Positions 35,601 through 46,785 of a stretch of 64,000 nucleotides of DNA are shown in pieces. Below the pieces are notes generated by a model. It was not told the origin of the DNA, searched no databases, and worked only from the letters and a program-made list of their open reading frames with translations. The translations under genes were made by a program, and so were the position numbers. Each line of letters starts with the position of its first letter. The stretch's first letter is position 1. The stretch lies in NCBI GenBank assembly GCA_015039465.1, contig MU130299.1:639942-703941 (forward strand). Direction: 5' to 3'. Source of the stretch: Phlegmacium glaucopus. Its lineage: Eukaryota > Basidiomycota > Agaricomycetes > Agaricales > Cortinariaceae.

Positions 35601-36737
35601 GGGCTGGGTTTTATCAGATCGTTCGATTCTGGTAATAGCAGCCGCATGAAGCACATGGAGCATATTTTTTACCCCTTTGAGCCGTGTAAGTTGAGTAACT
35701 GGTATCAGCTGGCCACACACCGCACATCCAGCTTCCTCCATTGCACTCGGTGACAAATCTACACAGTAATTACTTATAATTTTTTGAGACAGTTCATTGT
35801 TGACTGGTGTGGGTGGAAATGACGTGGTGTCAGGGAGAATCATGTCTATTACATAGGATGCCTTTAAGTCTTTTTCAGCTTTATGTTTTCTGTGTCGCGT
35901 AGATTTTGAATGCACAACATCAGCTTCGGACTGTTTTACATGAGATTTATCCCTGTTATCTAAGCGTTTTTCAACTTTACAATTTTTGCGTCTTGTAGCT
36001 TTTGAGTCCACAATGGCGAATACTGTCAAGTATAGGTTACAAGAGATACAATTATGACCTTCAAAATGACGGCAGATCTCGGACTTTGGCAAATGTGAAC
36101 CTATTCGAAGGTGGTGGAGGCGAGCTACTTTAAGAGCAACTCTGACAGATAAGTATGGGACTATATCACACAAAGGAATATTTGCATAAATAAAATTTTC
36201 TGCTATCGGATAAGCCACCTGGCCCAAACTGTCAACGTGATCAACAAACTTGAAAGCGCAGTTGCGATTGATAACGCAGCCTGCAGTAATATATGGTTCA
36301 ACAACTAGAGCCAGAAATTCATGTTGTCTTCCCCCACCATAGGTCAAGACACGCTCACAATGAGCACGATCATCACAATAAAACGAGGATGAGGTGGAAG
36401 GTGTAATTTGTTCACTGGAAAAGCGGGTCACATTAGAGCGGGTCATATTAGGACATCGATACAGAAAGACGGATGTGACCTGTAGCACAACAAATAGCCA
36501 AGGCAGCGAGAAATGGGCAGGCAAGCAGTGTCGCAAGGAATATAGAAGTTCAATCTGACTCAAGTGACTTCCTGCATTGTGAAGACGACGTTGGACATTG
36601 TTACACAAAGCCAACCGTCTAGCGCCGAAAGCAGCAACAAGTGCAAAGAAATCATGACTACGAACAGTGCTGCGCACTATGAACAAGAAAATAAGGTACA
36701 CCGTACTTCGCGGCCCTTCCTGAGGGACACAAAACAT
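29633..36737 (-). CDS. Helitron Rep-helicase with C-terminal cysteine-peptidase-like domain
   Basis: One uninterrupted frame of 2352 codons (29679-36737) encodes the rolling-circle transposase of an agaric-type Helitron. The N-terminal half has a Cys-rich block with CAVCGQLIPV and C-x-x-C pairs, RTPLLIRRKNVARALEWLKL, then the Helitron-like domain. The HUH motif lies in GRLTLHVHMLLW (about residue 870). The two catalytic tyrosines are in YVSNYVTK (about 1077). The PIF1-type SF1B helicase has Walker A GMAGTGKSQVL (about 1607), FLDEVSMLS, GDFAQLPPV, and TDYASQGKTR with YYTALSRS (motifs V-VI). After the helicase, at about 2237, a W-Q-N-N-S-C-A-Y-D-A block is a typical cysteine-protease Cys box, and the His box lies in the next, damaged exon. 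The start is uncertain; later Met residues are possible. Nuclear action on ssDNA is known for the family. Confidence 0.9.
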
Positions 36738-37524
36738 TAGTATGGTATGTTATAATGAGATTGCGGTAAAATGAACGCAGGAGTGTAGCATAATCACACT
36801 GCAAAAAAAGGGACAGAGAATATGTTAGTGAGCGAAGAGCTGAATTTAATGTCACCAACAGCATAGAGACGGGTATGGAAGTAGCCACCGGAAAAACAAG
36901 GATGCTATCCTCACATGTATTGGGTGAAACTGGCGAGGTATTGCAGAGCAATGAATAGCGGTAGTTATGGAGGGCGTCCACTGATATGCCATGAGCAGCA
37001 CAAGAGTACAGCGGAGCTGCAGATATATCTTGCGTATGAGATACAAAAGTAGTGTTCAGCTGAACACCGGCACATACAGAGTTGAAGTCGGTTGGGACTG
37101 TATGGATGAGGCTTGTGCAAGAAAGCTGAGTGATCGATGAGCGATAGATAATGTATATTAGCTGGTGACGTACATTGACAGGAAATGATATTGTTTGCTG
37201 GAACGTCGTTTGCATTGTCGACGCTATATCGTGACTGTAAAAAAAAGATCTGAATATGGTGTTATGGTTTGTAAAGACTACTGACTTGGGATAACGCTGC
37301 TTGACAGATGGATGAAGTGTAAGATACGCTCCTAGAGCAGGCAAAGATATCAGACAAAGGAACAACATGATGAGCATGGTGAGAGAGCAAGTTGAAACGA
37401 AGTTGAATGGCGTGATTGGCACTGATTGGCACTGAACAGAGTGGTCACATGACCATACAGCAGACAACAAAAAATTTATTACAACGAAGTCATCAAAGAC
37501 ACAGGCATGTACAATAATTTTACG
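36738..37524 (-). other. Long open frame upstream of the Helitron gene, unassigned
   Basis: A 296-codon minus-strand frame covers 36658-37548, overlapping the first 80 bases of the Rep-helicase frame. It has hydrophobic stretches (MLIMLFLCLISLPALGAYL) but no motif I recognise. It may be a leader, an upstream coding exon, or chance. It separates the Rep-helicase from the many-exon gene at 37.5-41.4 kb. Confidence 0.3.
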
Positions 37525-40500
37525 CAAGTATAGGGGTAGAAATGACAATCACAAAATGTATATTAGATGACAAGACAGGACCCGATGCACCTTTGTAAGA
37601 CGAGAGAGTGTAGCCAACAGAGACTACCGAGTCAAGAGGTATGTCATTTGCACCTTTTCGATACAGGGGCCACGACAAAAGATTGGCAAAGTCAGCATCT
37701 GTAAAGGTGAACGGTGCATGACCATTCCGAGCACGACCATCATACACCGGGACTAAAAAAATGAGTCAATAATATTAAGAACCAAGAGGGTTGACAACAT
37801 ACTTCGGTCGTCAAACGAACGGGATGCACCATACAACGAAGAGTCGGTACTACGTACAATCAAAGGGGAGGAAACAGCCTTGAGAACCGATGATGACGAC
37901 CTGTTTTTTGTTGGCGAAGATGGTGCAGATGCTGCCAGAAGTCAATCAGAATGATGCAACCGTAGTTGAGAGAAAAACTTACCATTTTTCCACCCGTCTC
38001 CCTTCCCTTCACCACGTGTTGCAAAACCGAAACCTAACTCTGACAACATGCCTGCGATGACATGAAAGTTAAAAAGCATGCCCCATGTGGATACGTCTCA
38101 ACGCCACTCTTGCTCAAGTGGTGCAATAGTTACTTTATGAATAGGATAAGGCGCATGACGGGGTCCCGCCTCACACGAATCAATCACGAAACTCTCCGTG
38201 AGGGTGCCGGTCATTATGCAAATTGCCAATCCTTTCTTGTCCCGGATACGGAGTCGCGAATTTTCAACAATGAGCAAGGCAGGGTCGATCCTCGCGGTAT
38301 TTACATATTGGCCACTCCTCACGAAGAGGAGGGCTCTGAGGAATGCGCTAATTGAGAGCATGTCAGAAAGAAAAATTAACACAAGGCGCAACGTAGACTT
38401 ACCGAACCTCCTCCTTGGTCATGTTGGCGCACGTAGCACCAAAAGGAGTCCTGAGAGACTCAATACACGGATTAAAAGATAACACCTCACACAAACGCCT
38501 ACAAGCACGATACAAGAAAGAAGAACAAAAAAAATGATCAGAGACGCGAACAGCATACTGACAGAAGTCAAACTCACGGAATCTTAGGCAAGGTTTTGTA
38601 AGTGGGTGCCAACAACGGATCCTGGCAGGACGGTAACATGACATTTGAAGTTTCGTCAATATCACCATCCTGAACACTGGATTTAAGCCTATTAATAACT
38701 ATGAAAACACAATGACGGAAGACGACATACGACTGAACATCTGAGCCAGCACTGGTATTGGCAGCAACGGTGGCAGGTTCGGAGACTGCGGATTTGGTGA
38801 CAGTAGATTCTACAACCACAGCTAGCTCGGCCTGACTGACGCCTGAATCGGACCAAGCTTCAATGTCCAACGGTTCCGCTAACAGTGCCGGCTTCCTAAA
38901 GTGCAACAAAAGTCAATAAACGGAAGATGAGAAAGATTAGTGAACGCACTGCTCAGATTCGACACTAACAGGCGGAGCTTTAGATTTGCCCTCGCGCTTC
39001 ATGCGCATAATATCAGAAAAGACCCTACAAACCCTGAGATACTAAATGCCAAAAAAGAGAGAGAGAAGCGTACTGCGCCATATCTGGAAGATCGTCGCTG
39101 AGCTCTGGCACGACATCATCCACTTCAACATATGGGGGAGAACCTGCACCCACAGGAGCAGGTTCCACAGAAACAGGAGCCTTTGCAGTAGCACTAAACA
39201 GGCATCAGCGCTATAAATTTGTAAGCAAGAGAAATAAAACAAACCTGGATGAAGTCTTTGCAGCTGCACGCGACAAAACCACCGCAGGCTTCAAGGGACG
39301 ACGAGCAGTCAACCTGCAACAAGACAGAGTTGATCATTTTGAAAAGATAAGGAGAAAAAGGCTTACTTTGAGTCTGCATCGATTGCCTTTGCCTTCTCTG
39401 TCTTGACAATCACCCGCCTATTATACTCGTAAGCTAGCTGGATGTAAATTCCAAAGTAAAACAACACACTTAGGGCGTGCATCATCGTCGATTCTGCAGA
39501 TATAGTCAATGAGGCAAATAAGATTCAGACTAACGGTAAAAACTCACATCACCGAGCCAAACCCAACCTTTGGAGCCGTATTATTGAATCCCGACATCGC
39601 ATCATCTAAGTCGCAGCTGCAACAAGAAGGACAGGGTTTGACGAGGGCAAGTAAAGATATTAGATGAAAACATACGATGTGGATACAGCATCTAGCAGCT
39701 TAAACGCATCAGACCCGGGAGGTGGAGGCGTTGTTCGGATGCGTTTCTTGACGGGCGTGGCAGGACTATCGAGCATTTCCCTGATAAAAAAAGGTTTCAG
39801 GGTTTAAAAAGTAATAACGAAAAAATAAATGAGATGGTACACGTCAGATGAGTCGCTGCTAATGATAACAGGGCGGCTTTTGCGTTTTTTCGAAGGACTG
39901 GGACTACAGGGAGCATCAGATGTTGACAAAGCGCTAATAACAATGCACTAACCCAGAGGAATGGTCAGTGGCCAACTGTTCATTTACCAACCTACATGAC
40001 ATGAAATGAATGAATGAGGAGGTCCAAGAGCAGCGAGAGAAATAACGGACGCTTGTAAGTCTATATCAGGGCTGTAGAAAAAGGAAAATAATTAGTATAT
40101 TAGCGAAAGAAAAACCAATTAACTTACGTCTCGGTTTTTATCATGGATATGATTTTTTTGCTAGGCGAACTTTAAACAAATACTAAATTAGTATATGAAG
40201 TCAAGGGCAGAGAAAGTGTACCTGGAGGCTTTCGACAACGCGTTGATCTTTTTCGCAGGAGAACTTTAAGCAGAGAGGGAAGAAATTGGCAGGGGCAAAA
40301 ATCAAGAACTCAAACGACGTACCTGGTCACTTTCGATGAAGGTTTAGCAGGCATGCTTTCTGAGCTGTTTTTTTCGAGGTGGATATGGTGGGTAAATATG
40401 AACACTCTGAGTTCCAGATTTTATAAGGCATACCTTCTGTCCAGGAACACGAAGCCAAAGTAGAAGATTCTAGTTGGCACAACAGCAGAGAGATAAGGAC

Positions 40501-41378
40501 GATTCACAAGAAAAAAAATTAGAACCCTGAGAATGAATCACTGGTCTAAGCCATCAATTAGATAGAGCGACGGACCCATACCTGGACAGAGAACACTACA
40601 AAACAGTGCATCAAAGAAGCAACGATTTCGAAGAACGTTCAAACAAGTACACATTAACCACTAAACAGCACTGAGACTACCAGCAATAGCTGCAAGTTGT
40701 GGAGCTACCAAGGCAATCATTACCACACATTTTCAAGAAGGCGTAGATTAGCACGTACCATAGAACTTTCGGCGTCATGCACTGATTGAAGCATGAGAAG
40801 AAGGAAATTTAATATACAATCAATCAAAGATGACCAGATTGATAGTCAGATGAAACGGTTCCGAGTCACTGAAAACCAGTGTAATCACCCAGATATAAAG
40901 TTCCTTTGAATAAAATACCTTTGACGCACCATAAACAAGAACGTAAACCACGTAGCAACATCAACAAAAATGCTTGATAAAGATTATGACCAGGCGGGCG
41001 CACGTAAGTCCATAACACAGAGGCACATCGTCAAAACTGACAGTCGTATACAGGCTGCGCACTGGAACAGAGTGCGGTAGAGAGGCATGGAGAGGAGGAT
41101 GACGACAGGCTGGCTAGTTTGTTCAAGGTCAGAGACGTATTGTAACGCAATATATCAGAGACTTACGTGCACATTATTTGGCAGGACGCCGACACATTTT
41201 TGGACAGGTTCATGGTCCAAGAAATGGTGAACCCAACATCTTGGCGCTTGCTGAAGCGGCAAGACAACAGTGAGCCTGTAATGGAAGAAGCAGTTTTTAC
41301 GGTTCAGGGGATCATCGTGGCAAAAGACTTACCGCCAATTAACGACAAACCAAGGTGCGTATCAGCGATGTGACCCAT
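37525..41378 (-). CDS. Unnamed many-exon nuclear-type gene next to the Helitron
   Basis: At least 15 short exons with GT/AG introns can be chained on the minus strand. The start is MGHIADTHLGLSLIG at 41378-41333, then 41275-41167 and 41054 onward. Central microexons carry S-P-A-K-K-I-N-A-L-S-K, S-P-S-K-K-I-I-S-M-I-K and SPSPSKKRKSRPVIIS (NLS-like). LDSPATPVKKRIRTTPPPP, MSGFNNTAPKVGFGS and HALSVLFYFGIYIQLAYEYN follow. The Ala/Val/Glu/Asp-rich linkers are VEPAPVGAGSPPYVEVDD, ELAVVVESTVTKS and others. A folded region follows (VENSRLRIRDKKGLAICIM, APYPIHKVTIAPLEQEW, MLSELGFGFATRGEGKG). The end is VYDGRARNGHAPFTF, LLSWPLYRKG, VVSVGYTLSSY and NIHFVIVIST. The C-terminal block resembles unnamed agaric proteins. 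It has the same strand and direction as the Rep-helicase, so it may be a Helitron passenger. Exon list incomplete. Confidence 0.55.
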
Positions 41379-41454
41379 TTGAGAGTCAGAATCACTAACG
41401 ATAAATAAATGTAGAATACCGGAACACCGCTTCAGGTATCTTCGGCAGAACATT

Positions 41455-41783
41455 TGTCTGTCTGGTCTCGGATCTGCCACCTTTTCCAGCGCCTTAGACA
41501 GCGCACAGGTGATATACAAACATTTTGATCGCCAATTTCCTGAGGGTGTATTAGACAGTTGGTCTCCTAGACAGTCCACCAATCCGGGCCTCGATAGCCT
41601 CGACATCTCAAACCGCTATCTAACACCTTTGAAAGAAGTCGGCGGTTTAGAAAGTATACCATTCCACAAAGGAGTCGACCCTCGGAACATATTACGCGAC
41701 ATGGCAAAAGGCAACCACATTCATACTGAGGACAATCGCGTGGAATACTTTTCGATGCACAGGGACAGGGACGGTCAAAGAAG
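41455..41783 (+). pseudogene. 3'-truncated fragment of a common agaric gene family
   Basis: Open frame reading ATFSSALDSAQVIYKHFDRQ, FPEGVLDSWSPRQSTNPG, ISNRYLTPLKEVGGLESIPF and DPRNILRDMAKGNHIHTEDN, up to a donor-like AAG|GTTAGT at 41783. It resembles a large agaric family with the H-T-E-D-N-x-V-x-Y signature, known to me only as hypothetical. No downstream exons follow; copia-like debris begins within 60 bases. It diverges from the start of the minus-strand many-exon gene by about 80 bases. Confidence 0.5.
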
Positions 41784-41841
41784 GTTAGTAACAAAACCAC
41801 AGCAAGACGATTGAAAGGACTCACATTTTTATTACGGCTTG

Positions 41842-42985
41842 TGTTGGTAATAACACCGTAGAACTGTAAGGTGGCCAGTTGACCAACATCTGGTAATAAC
41901 CATATTCGGTAATAGTTAGGAAGACTTACTGAGTGGCCAGTGTGGCACTGGCCACCGTCTCATTGTTCCGATTACATATATATATCAGGTCAAATAGACT
42001 GCTCAACCTCAGTCCCTTGCACTCGAGACTGAGATGAGCAAATCTCGTTATACACGATCAAATAACTTACTAGGACTGCACATAGTAAAGTGATTCTAGC
42101 ACATATCTAGGTAAAGTTAAAAAATATTTCCAAGGCCGAAAGATCGACAACGAGTATAGTGATACTACCAAATATCAAGCGGCTAAAATCTCTACAGGAT
42201 ACGGGCTTTACACATGCACGGAACCTATAAACAAAACGGGACGTAAAAGATCTATGACCGCAAATCTCTAAAGATGACCAATCCGGTCGTGGACCAACCC
42301 AAAAACACTTGAACGATACAACCAATACCAACGGTCTCCAAAGAAACCGTCTCCTTTACTTTCAAGGCAGACAAACTTGACAAAGACAAAGGTAACTGGA
42401 AAAACTGGAGCATGGAAATCCTAGATCTCCTAGATATGGCGGGCCAAGGTTCCTACTTAACCGATAATACATTATCCGCACCCCCGGTTAGAATCCAACC
42501 TAATGCCCACCGCAAAGGGAAGTCTAACAACCGATCCGTTCGCAGCTTTACATTAGGTAAAGTAAACTCCGCTACAAGAAAGACAACATGCCTTCCCTCA
42601 GCACGGCTAAAGCAACATGAGATAAACTACAAGAATACCACCTGGAGGGTTAAGGCCCAATCAGGCAAGCCAACCTGATCCAAGGTGCCCTGGAAAGCCA
42701 GATCGCACCGTGACGACTACAATGAAGACCAAAGTTCGTCGTCTCCGGGATGACCTACATCGTGCTTTCCAAATGAGACAGGGGGGAATCAAAGAAGAAA
42801 CATACAGTGGCGGTAATGGGCACAACGACAAGCACTTGGCACTGGCCTTGCCATTCTCGCACGATCAGCTCAACGTGACCTGCAAGCCTCCACGCAAACA
42901 CCACAATGATACTGTCAACAGTCTTGTCGCATGCCATAGAACAAAAACTCACTCAAATCGGCAAATACCGCAACGATAGCGGTCT
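41842..42985 (+). mobile_element. Decayed copia-like gag with possible LTR
   Basis: From about 42305 a frame reads KETVSFTFKADKLDKDKGNW, K-N-W-S-M-E-I-L-D-L-L-D, then YLTDNT and S-N-N-R-S-V-R-S-F. This is the N-terminal gag pattern of Ty1/copia elements. Further gag pieces are in other frames with stops: DKLQEYHLEG, GPIRQANLIQGALESQIA, LALALPFSHDQLNVT and ILSTVLSHAIEQKLTQIGKY. At least two frameshifts and several stops are present and no pol follows, so it is a dead 5' fragment. The stretch from TGTTGGTAATAACACC (41842) to about 42060 could be its LTR; the end is not clear. It abuts the truncated seven-helix copy D. Confidence 0.6.
41933..41955. repeat. Perfect 10-bp-stem hairpin
   Basis: GTGGCCAGTG, loop TGG, CACTGGCCAC. 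It lies inside the possible LTR, with a partial relative GGTGGCCAGTTGACCA at about 41871. It could be a transcription-factor palindrome or a termination hairpin. Confidence 0.6.
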
Positions 42986-43044
42986 TTTTTTCCCACACTA
43001 TAGCTCAGAAATCGGTATAAGAACCTCGTTCTCAATACTGAGAA

Positions 43045-44028
43045 CTCGGAATGGTTGATATAACATTTTTCATGGTTTCAGTTAGTACCAATTTCATCAG
43101 TAACAATAACCATCTTTTTTACTCTTTCTGTTTTGCAGAATCCAACGGTATCCCTCCACATATCTTTTCTTCAAGGCGTAGTATGAGGTTGCTGTGCTTT
43201 CACAGCTCAAGCTATCCTAGTATGTACAAACTACTTATCCCCAATATTTATTTTATTCATGGAAATCTTAAAGATCTACCGTTGCTGGATTGTGTGGGGT
43301 TGCAATATCCGTGTCGTGATCCTTCCTTCAATCTCAGCATTTGTATTCTTAGGTCAGTCAACCTATCTTATTTGATTGGCCAATTTCAATTCATTGTCTC
43401 TAGCTATGTGGCTAGCGGATATCGGCTCCGTTCACATTGTCTCAGACCAAATTTTGGAACCTAAATGGGTGGTTTGGCTGGGTGTAGCATGTTTCCCCAT
43501 GTCCATGACCGTGCATGCTCTAGTGACAGGCTTAATCGTGTGGAAGATCTTCAAAGTGTACCGTGAAGTTAAATCCGCGGAGTCGGATGACCAAACTTTG
43601 GGCGTCAGCAAGATTCGGACTGTCATATTCGTGCTGATTGAATCTGGCATGATGTTGTTTTCAATCCAATTGGCTCGACTCGTGGTTTTCATCCTTCCAG
43701 CGACGGACACTGTCAATGAAGCTTATGATGTCATCGTTGGTATCCATGAAATGCTCAATGTGATTACAACATCAGTCATTGCTACTTCTCATTTTACTAA
43801 TCGCATGAGTCTGTCTAGGGCATAACACCCACAATCATCCAGGTGCGGGTCTCAATGGGATTGTCGTTCTACGACCAGGAATCCATGATAGAATCTAGCG
43901 TCGGGAGTTTGCGCTTTGCGGATAACAATCCAAATGCAAGTCCGGAAACGGGAGATGTCGATATAGGGAATAGAGACGATGATATTGGCATTAGACTAAG
44001 CGACGATATCCAGATGGTAGATAGATGA
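43045..44028 (+). pseudogene. Seven-helix membrane protein, copy D (5'-truncated)
   Basis: Matches copy E from the end of exon 2 (GTTGATATAACATTTTTCAT) onward but has no exon 1 or start of exon 2; the sequence upstream is gag debris. The remaining exons are in good order: IYRCWIVWGCNIRVVILPSI, MWLADIGSVHIVSDQ, ALVTGLIVWKIFKVYREV, VIFVLIESGMMLFSIQLARL, then an intron after EMLN ending CTAG and GITPTIIQVRVSMGLSFYDQ, with the tail ending M-V-D-R. The short exon after the first intron diverges in frame (ESNGIPPHIFSS). Probably a pseudogene unless a new start was acquired. The last splice is the clearest evidence for the family's final intron. Confidence 0.72.
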
Positions 44029-44589
44029 TCATATAGAACATAGATCATGTTGTGATTTGGAAAATAGTCATCGTTGTCGAAAACGTATCAAACGCATCCC
44101 ACTCTGCTCAACTCCCTGTAGAGCCAGCTCGTGCTGTGCTGTTCTTGACTCAAGTACTATTTCTTTCATTCTGAATAGACCCATGGAATAGGTACTATCA
44201 TGGTAATAAAACATGGAATCATTAACTCCTTGGACTCGGTTCTTGATTCCCACCACCGAATTTCCATCGTTGGTCGCTGGTTACTGGTTACTGGCCCCTG
44301 TCCAACAATATCCTCTGAAACAACCTCAGATCGATCATAAATAATTCCCGTTGGCACTGGGTCGCTCCAATGTAGGGTTCACACGGAGGAGCTGGGAGCG
44401 GAGAGTGGGGAGACAACCATCCTGTGATAACATACCTCCGAGTATTTATCCCAGATCACCTCTTGCAGACTTCTTAACAGTGGCGCATATTCAACTGTCC
44501 AGTATTATAATCTTGCCTTCAGTTCACCATAACGGATGGGGACGAGACTAGTGATTCGCAACCAACCTATCGAAGACTGGACTGTGGGT
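44029..44589. other. Spacer duplicated near 49.4-51.5 kb
   Basis: Contains blocks repeated in the second arm: CACACGGAGGAGCTGGGAGC at about 44379 and 51419, and a block near 44220-44340 similar to 49590-49680 and 50290-50370. No gene. Confidence 0.5.
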
Positions 44590-46785
44590 AGTATCCTGGT
44601 CTAGGAGTCGAATCCGGATCTCGTACTGCCAACTGTACATAGAGGATATATCAAACGGTTATGGTTCGCCCTTGTAGCGTCAACTGAAAAAACAATGTAA
44701 ATCAGTCTTTTAATAACAAACAAAGAAAAAGATACGTTATTAGCCATCACGTTGATATTATCCGTCAAACCCTTCCACGTCCCACCAACATTCGTGGTCC
44801 TGGCCTGACTACCCAACCGACTTCCGTCCCGACTTCCGTCCCGACTTCTCCAGCCATGAGTGACTCCATCAGCGAAGAACACTCTGTCATTCCATTAACC
44901 GTCTCTTTCAATTCCAAGATGTCTCCATGGACATTGTCTTCGTCAAATCACCACCAGCAACGGCTTTGGTCACTTCTGCGATTAAACGCACTTGATTGGT
45001 CAAATTCATGGCCATGAGGTTGACGTTATCAGTAATGACCTAGAAAAGTCATCCATTCGAGATCATATTATGAGGAAAAAGAGAACCGGAAATCACCAAC
45101 CTTCCACATTCCCTGAGCGTTAGGTAAAACCGCCTGTCCACCCAAGATACCTTCCCTTCTAACTTCCAAACTGACTTGAGTGACTTTGTTAGCCAATGTG
45201 CCCAACTGAGCGGCCATGGAGTTGACGGTCGTCTTCAAGTCAATAATCTCTTCTTGGACATCAACATTGACGAAGACCACCTGGGGCAACAGCTTTTGTA
45301 ACCTCTGAGATGGATAGCACTTGATCGGCCAAATTCGAAGTCATTTTCTGTCGAAGATTGTCGTAAAATTAGAATGAAAAGATGGAACGAAGGGACATAC
45401 ATTGACGTTCCTGGTCAAATCAGCCCAGGTTCCCTGCACACCTTCGACTCTGGCTTGACCTCCCAATATATCCCGCGTTCCGACTGCCAATGCTACCCTC
45501 GTCATTTCAGAAGCAAATGCTGACAACTGGTCCACCATGGAATTGACAATTCCTACAAAATATGATAGTTAGATAGTCCATAATCCAGTCAAGAAGAAAA
45601 AAAAAATACCTTTCAATGTCGACATTTCACCCTTCACGGGTGTCTCGATCTTCTGGGTCAAATCACCCCTAGCCCCTAGCGACGGCGGTCGTAACAACTT
45701 CAATTGACTGTACTTGATCTGTAAGAGAAGAAGACATTCGATTGACCCTATCGAAAGAACGGTTTTCATCAAGAGCGTCAAGCAAAAAAGAAACACATAC
45801 GTTCCGCGCCAAATTCAACCACACCCCTTCCACGTCCGGTACATGTGCTTGACCTCCTAGTCTGCCTTGACTTCCGAGTTTTAAAGTGACTCGAGTGACT
45901 TCTGCCGCCAGCGCTCGTAATCTGATAAAAAAATCAGTCCGCGTCCAGAGAAAACATGACCACAGCGAGCCTTGCCACCATTCCATGGACAGTATCACTG
46001 AGATCCTAGAACTTCACAGCGAGCATCTACTGAGATCTCCCAGTGCGACTGCCTTGGTCACTTTCGCTATAGATCGTACCTAGTGAGCAATAAAACTGTT
46101 AGTGGAGAGTATAGATGTAAAACGAGTAAGTTGCGAACTTGAGGGGTTGAATTTGCTGCCAATTTGCTGAACACCGCTGTCAGTTCTCGCCATGTGCCTT
46201 CGACGTCGAGAACGAGAGCTTGTCCGCCAAGTTTTCTGTTCAGCGTGATAAGACAGATGTCGCTTGATTGATTGATACGTACCCTTCAGTTCCGACTTCT
46301 TGGGATACACGAGTGATATCCTTTGCAAACTGTCCTAATTTTTCCATCTAGAAATGATTTAGGACATTGATAAATGAACAAAATGATGAATGTACCATGG
46401 TATTGATGACGTCCTTGAGTTGAACCATGACACCCTGAACCGGGACCGCAATTTTTTTTTGACTAGGATCGCCTCGTGCAATAGCATTGCAGACGCGAGC
46501 GACACCCTGGGACCTGACCATTTAGTAGTTTAACTTCGAGTCTGGACTGATAGAAGAGCATCCGGAGAGTATCGGGGGGTCAGAGACTGATTTTCCACAG
46601 GTGCGACAATGAGGATGGGCTATTGGGGGAGCTGAATTGTGACCAGTACCGTTGGCGATGGGGGTATGATTGGCAGCTGCGGCAGCGTGAGCCTGATAAT
46701 CTCTCAAATTTCCGTAAGCGCAAGAGAATATATTGGGAGGATTAATGGACGATGGCAGAGAGAGATTGTCATGTGATCGCCTGAG
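44590..46785 (-). pseudogene. Group III hybrid histidine kinase fragment A (HAMP repeats only)
   Basis: Group III (Nik1/Os-1) kinases are osmosensors with tandem HAMP domains followed by kinase and receiver domains. Read from right to left, the minus strand gives DNLSLPSSINPPNIFSCAYG, RDYQAHAAAAANHTPIANGT, HPHCRTCGKS and MVQLKDVINTMV. HAMP-linker units follow with the repeated signature E-x-T-R-V-x-x-x-V-G-x-x-G-x-[41 protein letters not shown] and KVTQVSLEVRREGILGGQ, ending near TTNVGGTWKGLTDNINVMA. Units are in the correct order but separated by frameshifts and stops, and the region ends before the HisKA, HATPase and receiver domains. It is therefore a non-functional N-terminal fragment. 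Fragment B at 51.5-59.9 kb stops at the same place. Confidence 0.85.

Noticed and set aside
41905..41955. Hairpin at 41933-41955 as the Helitron 3' end
   Set aside because: It lies on the 5' side of the minus-strand transposase and no CTRR follows at the right distance on the proper strand.
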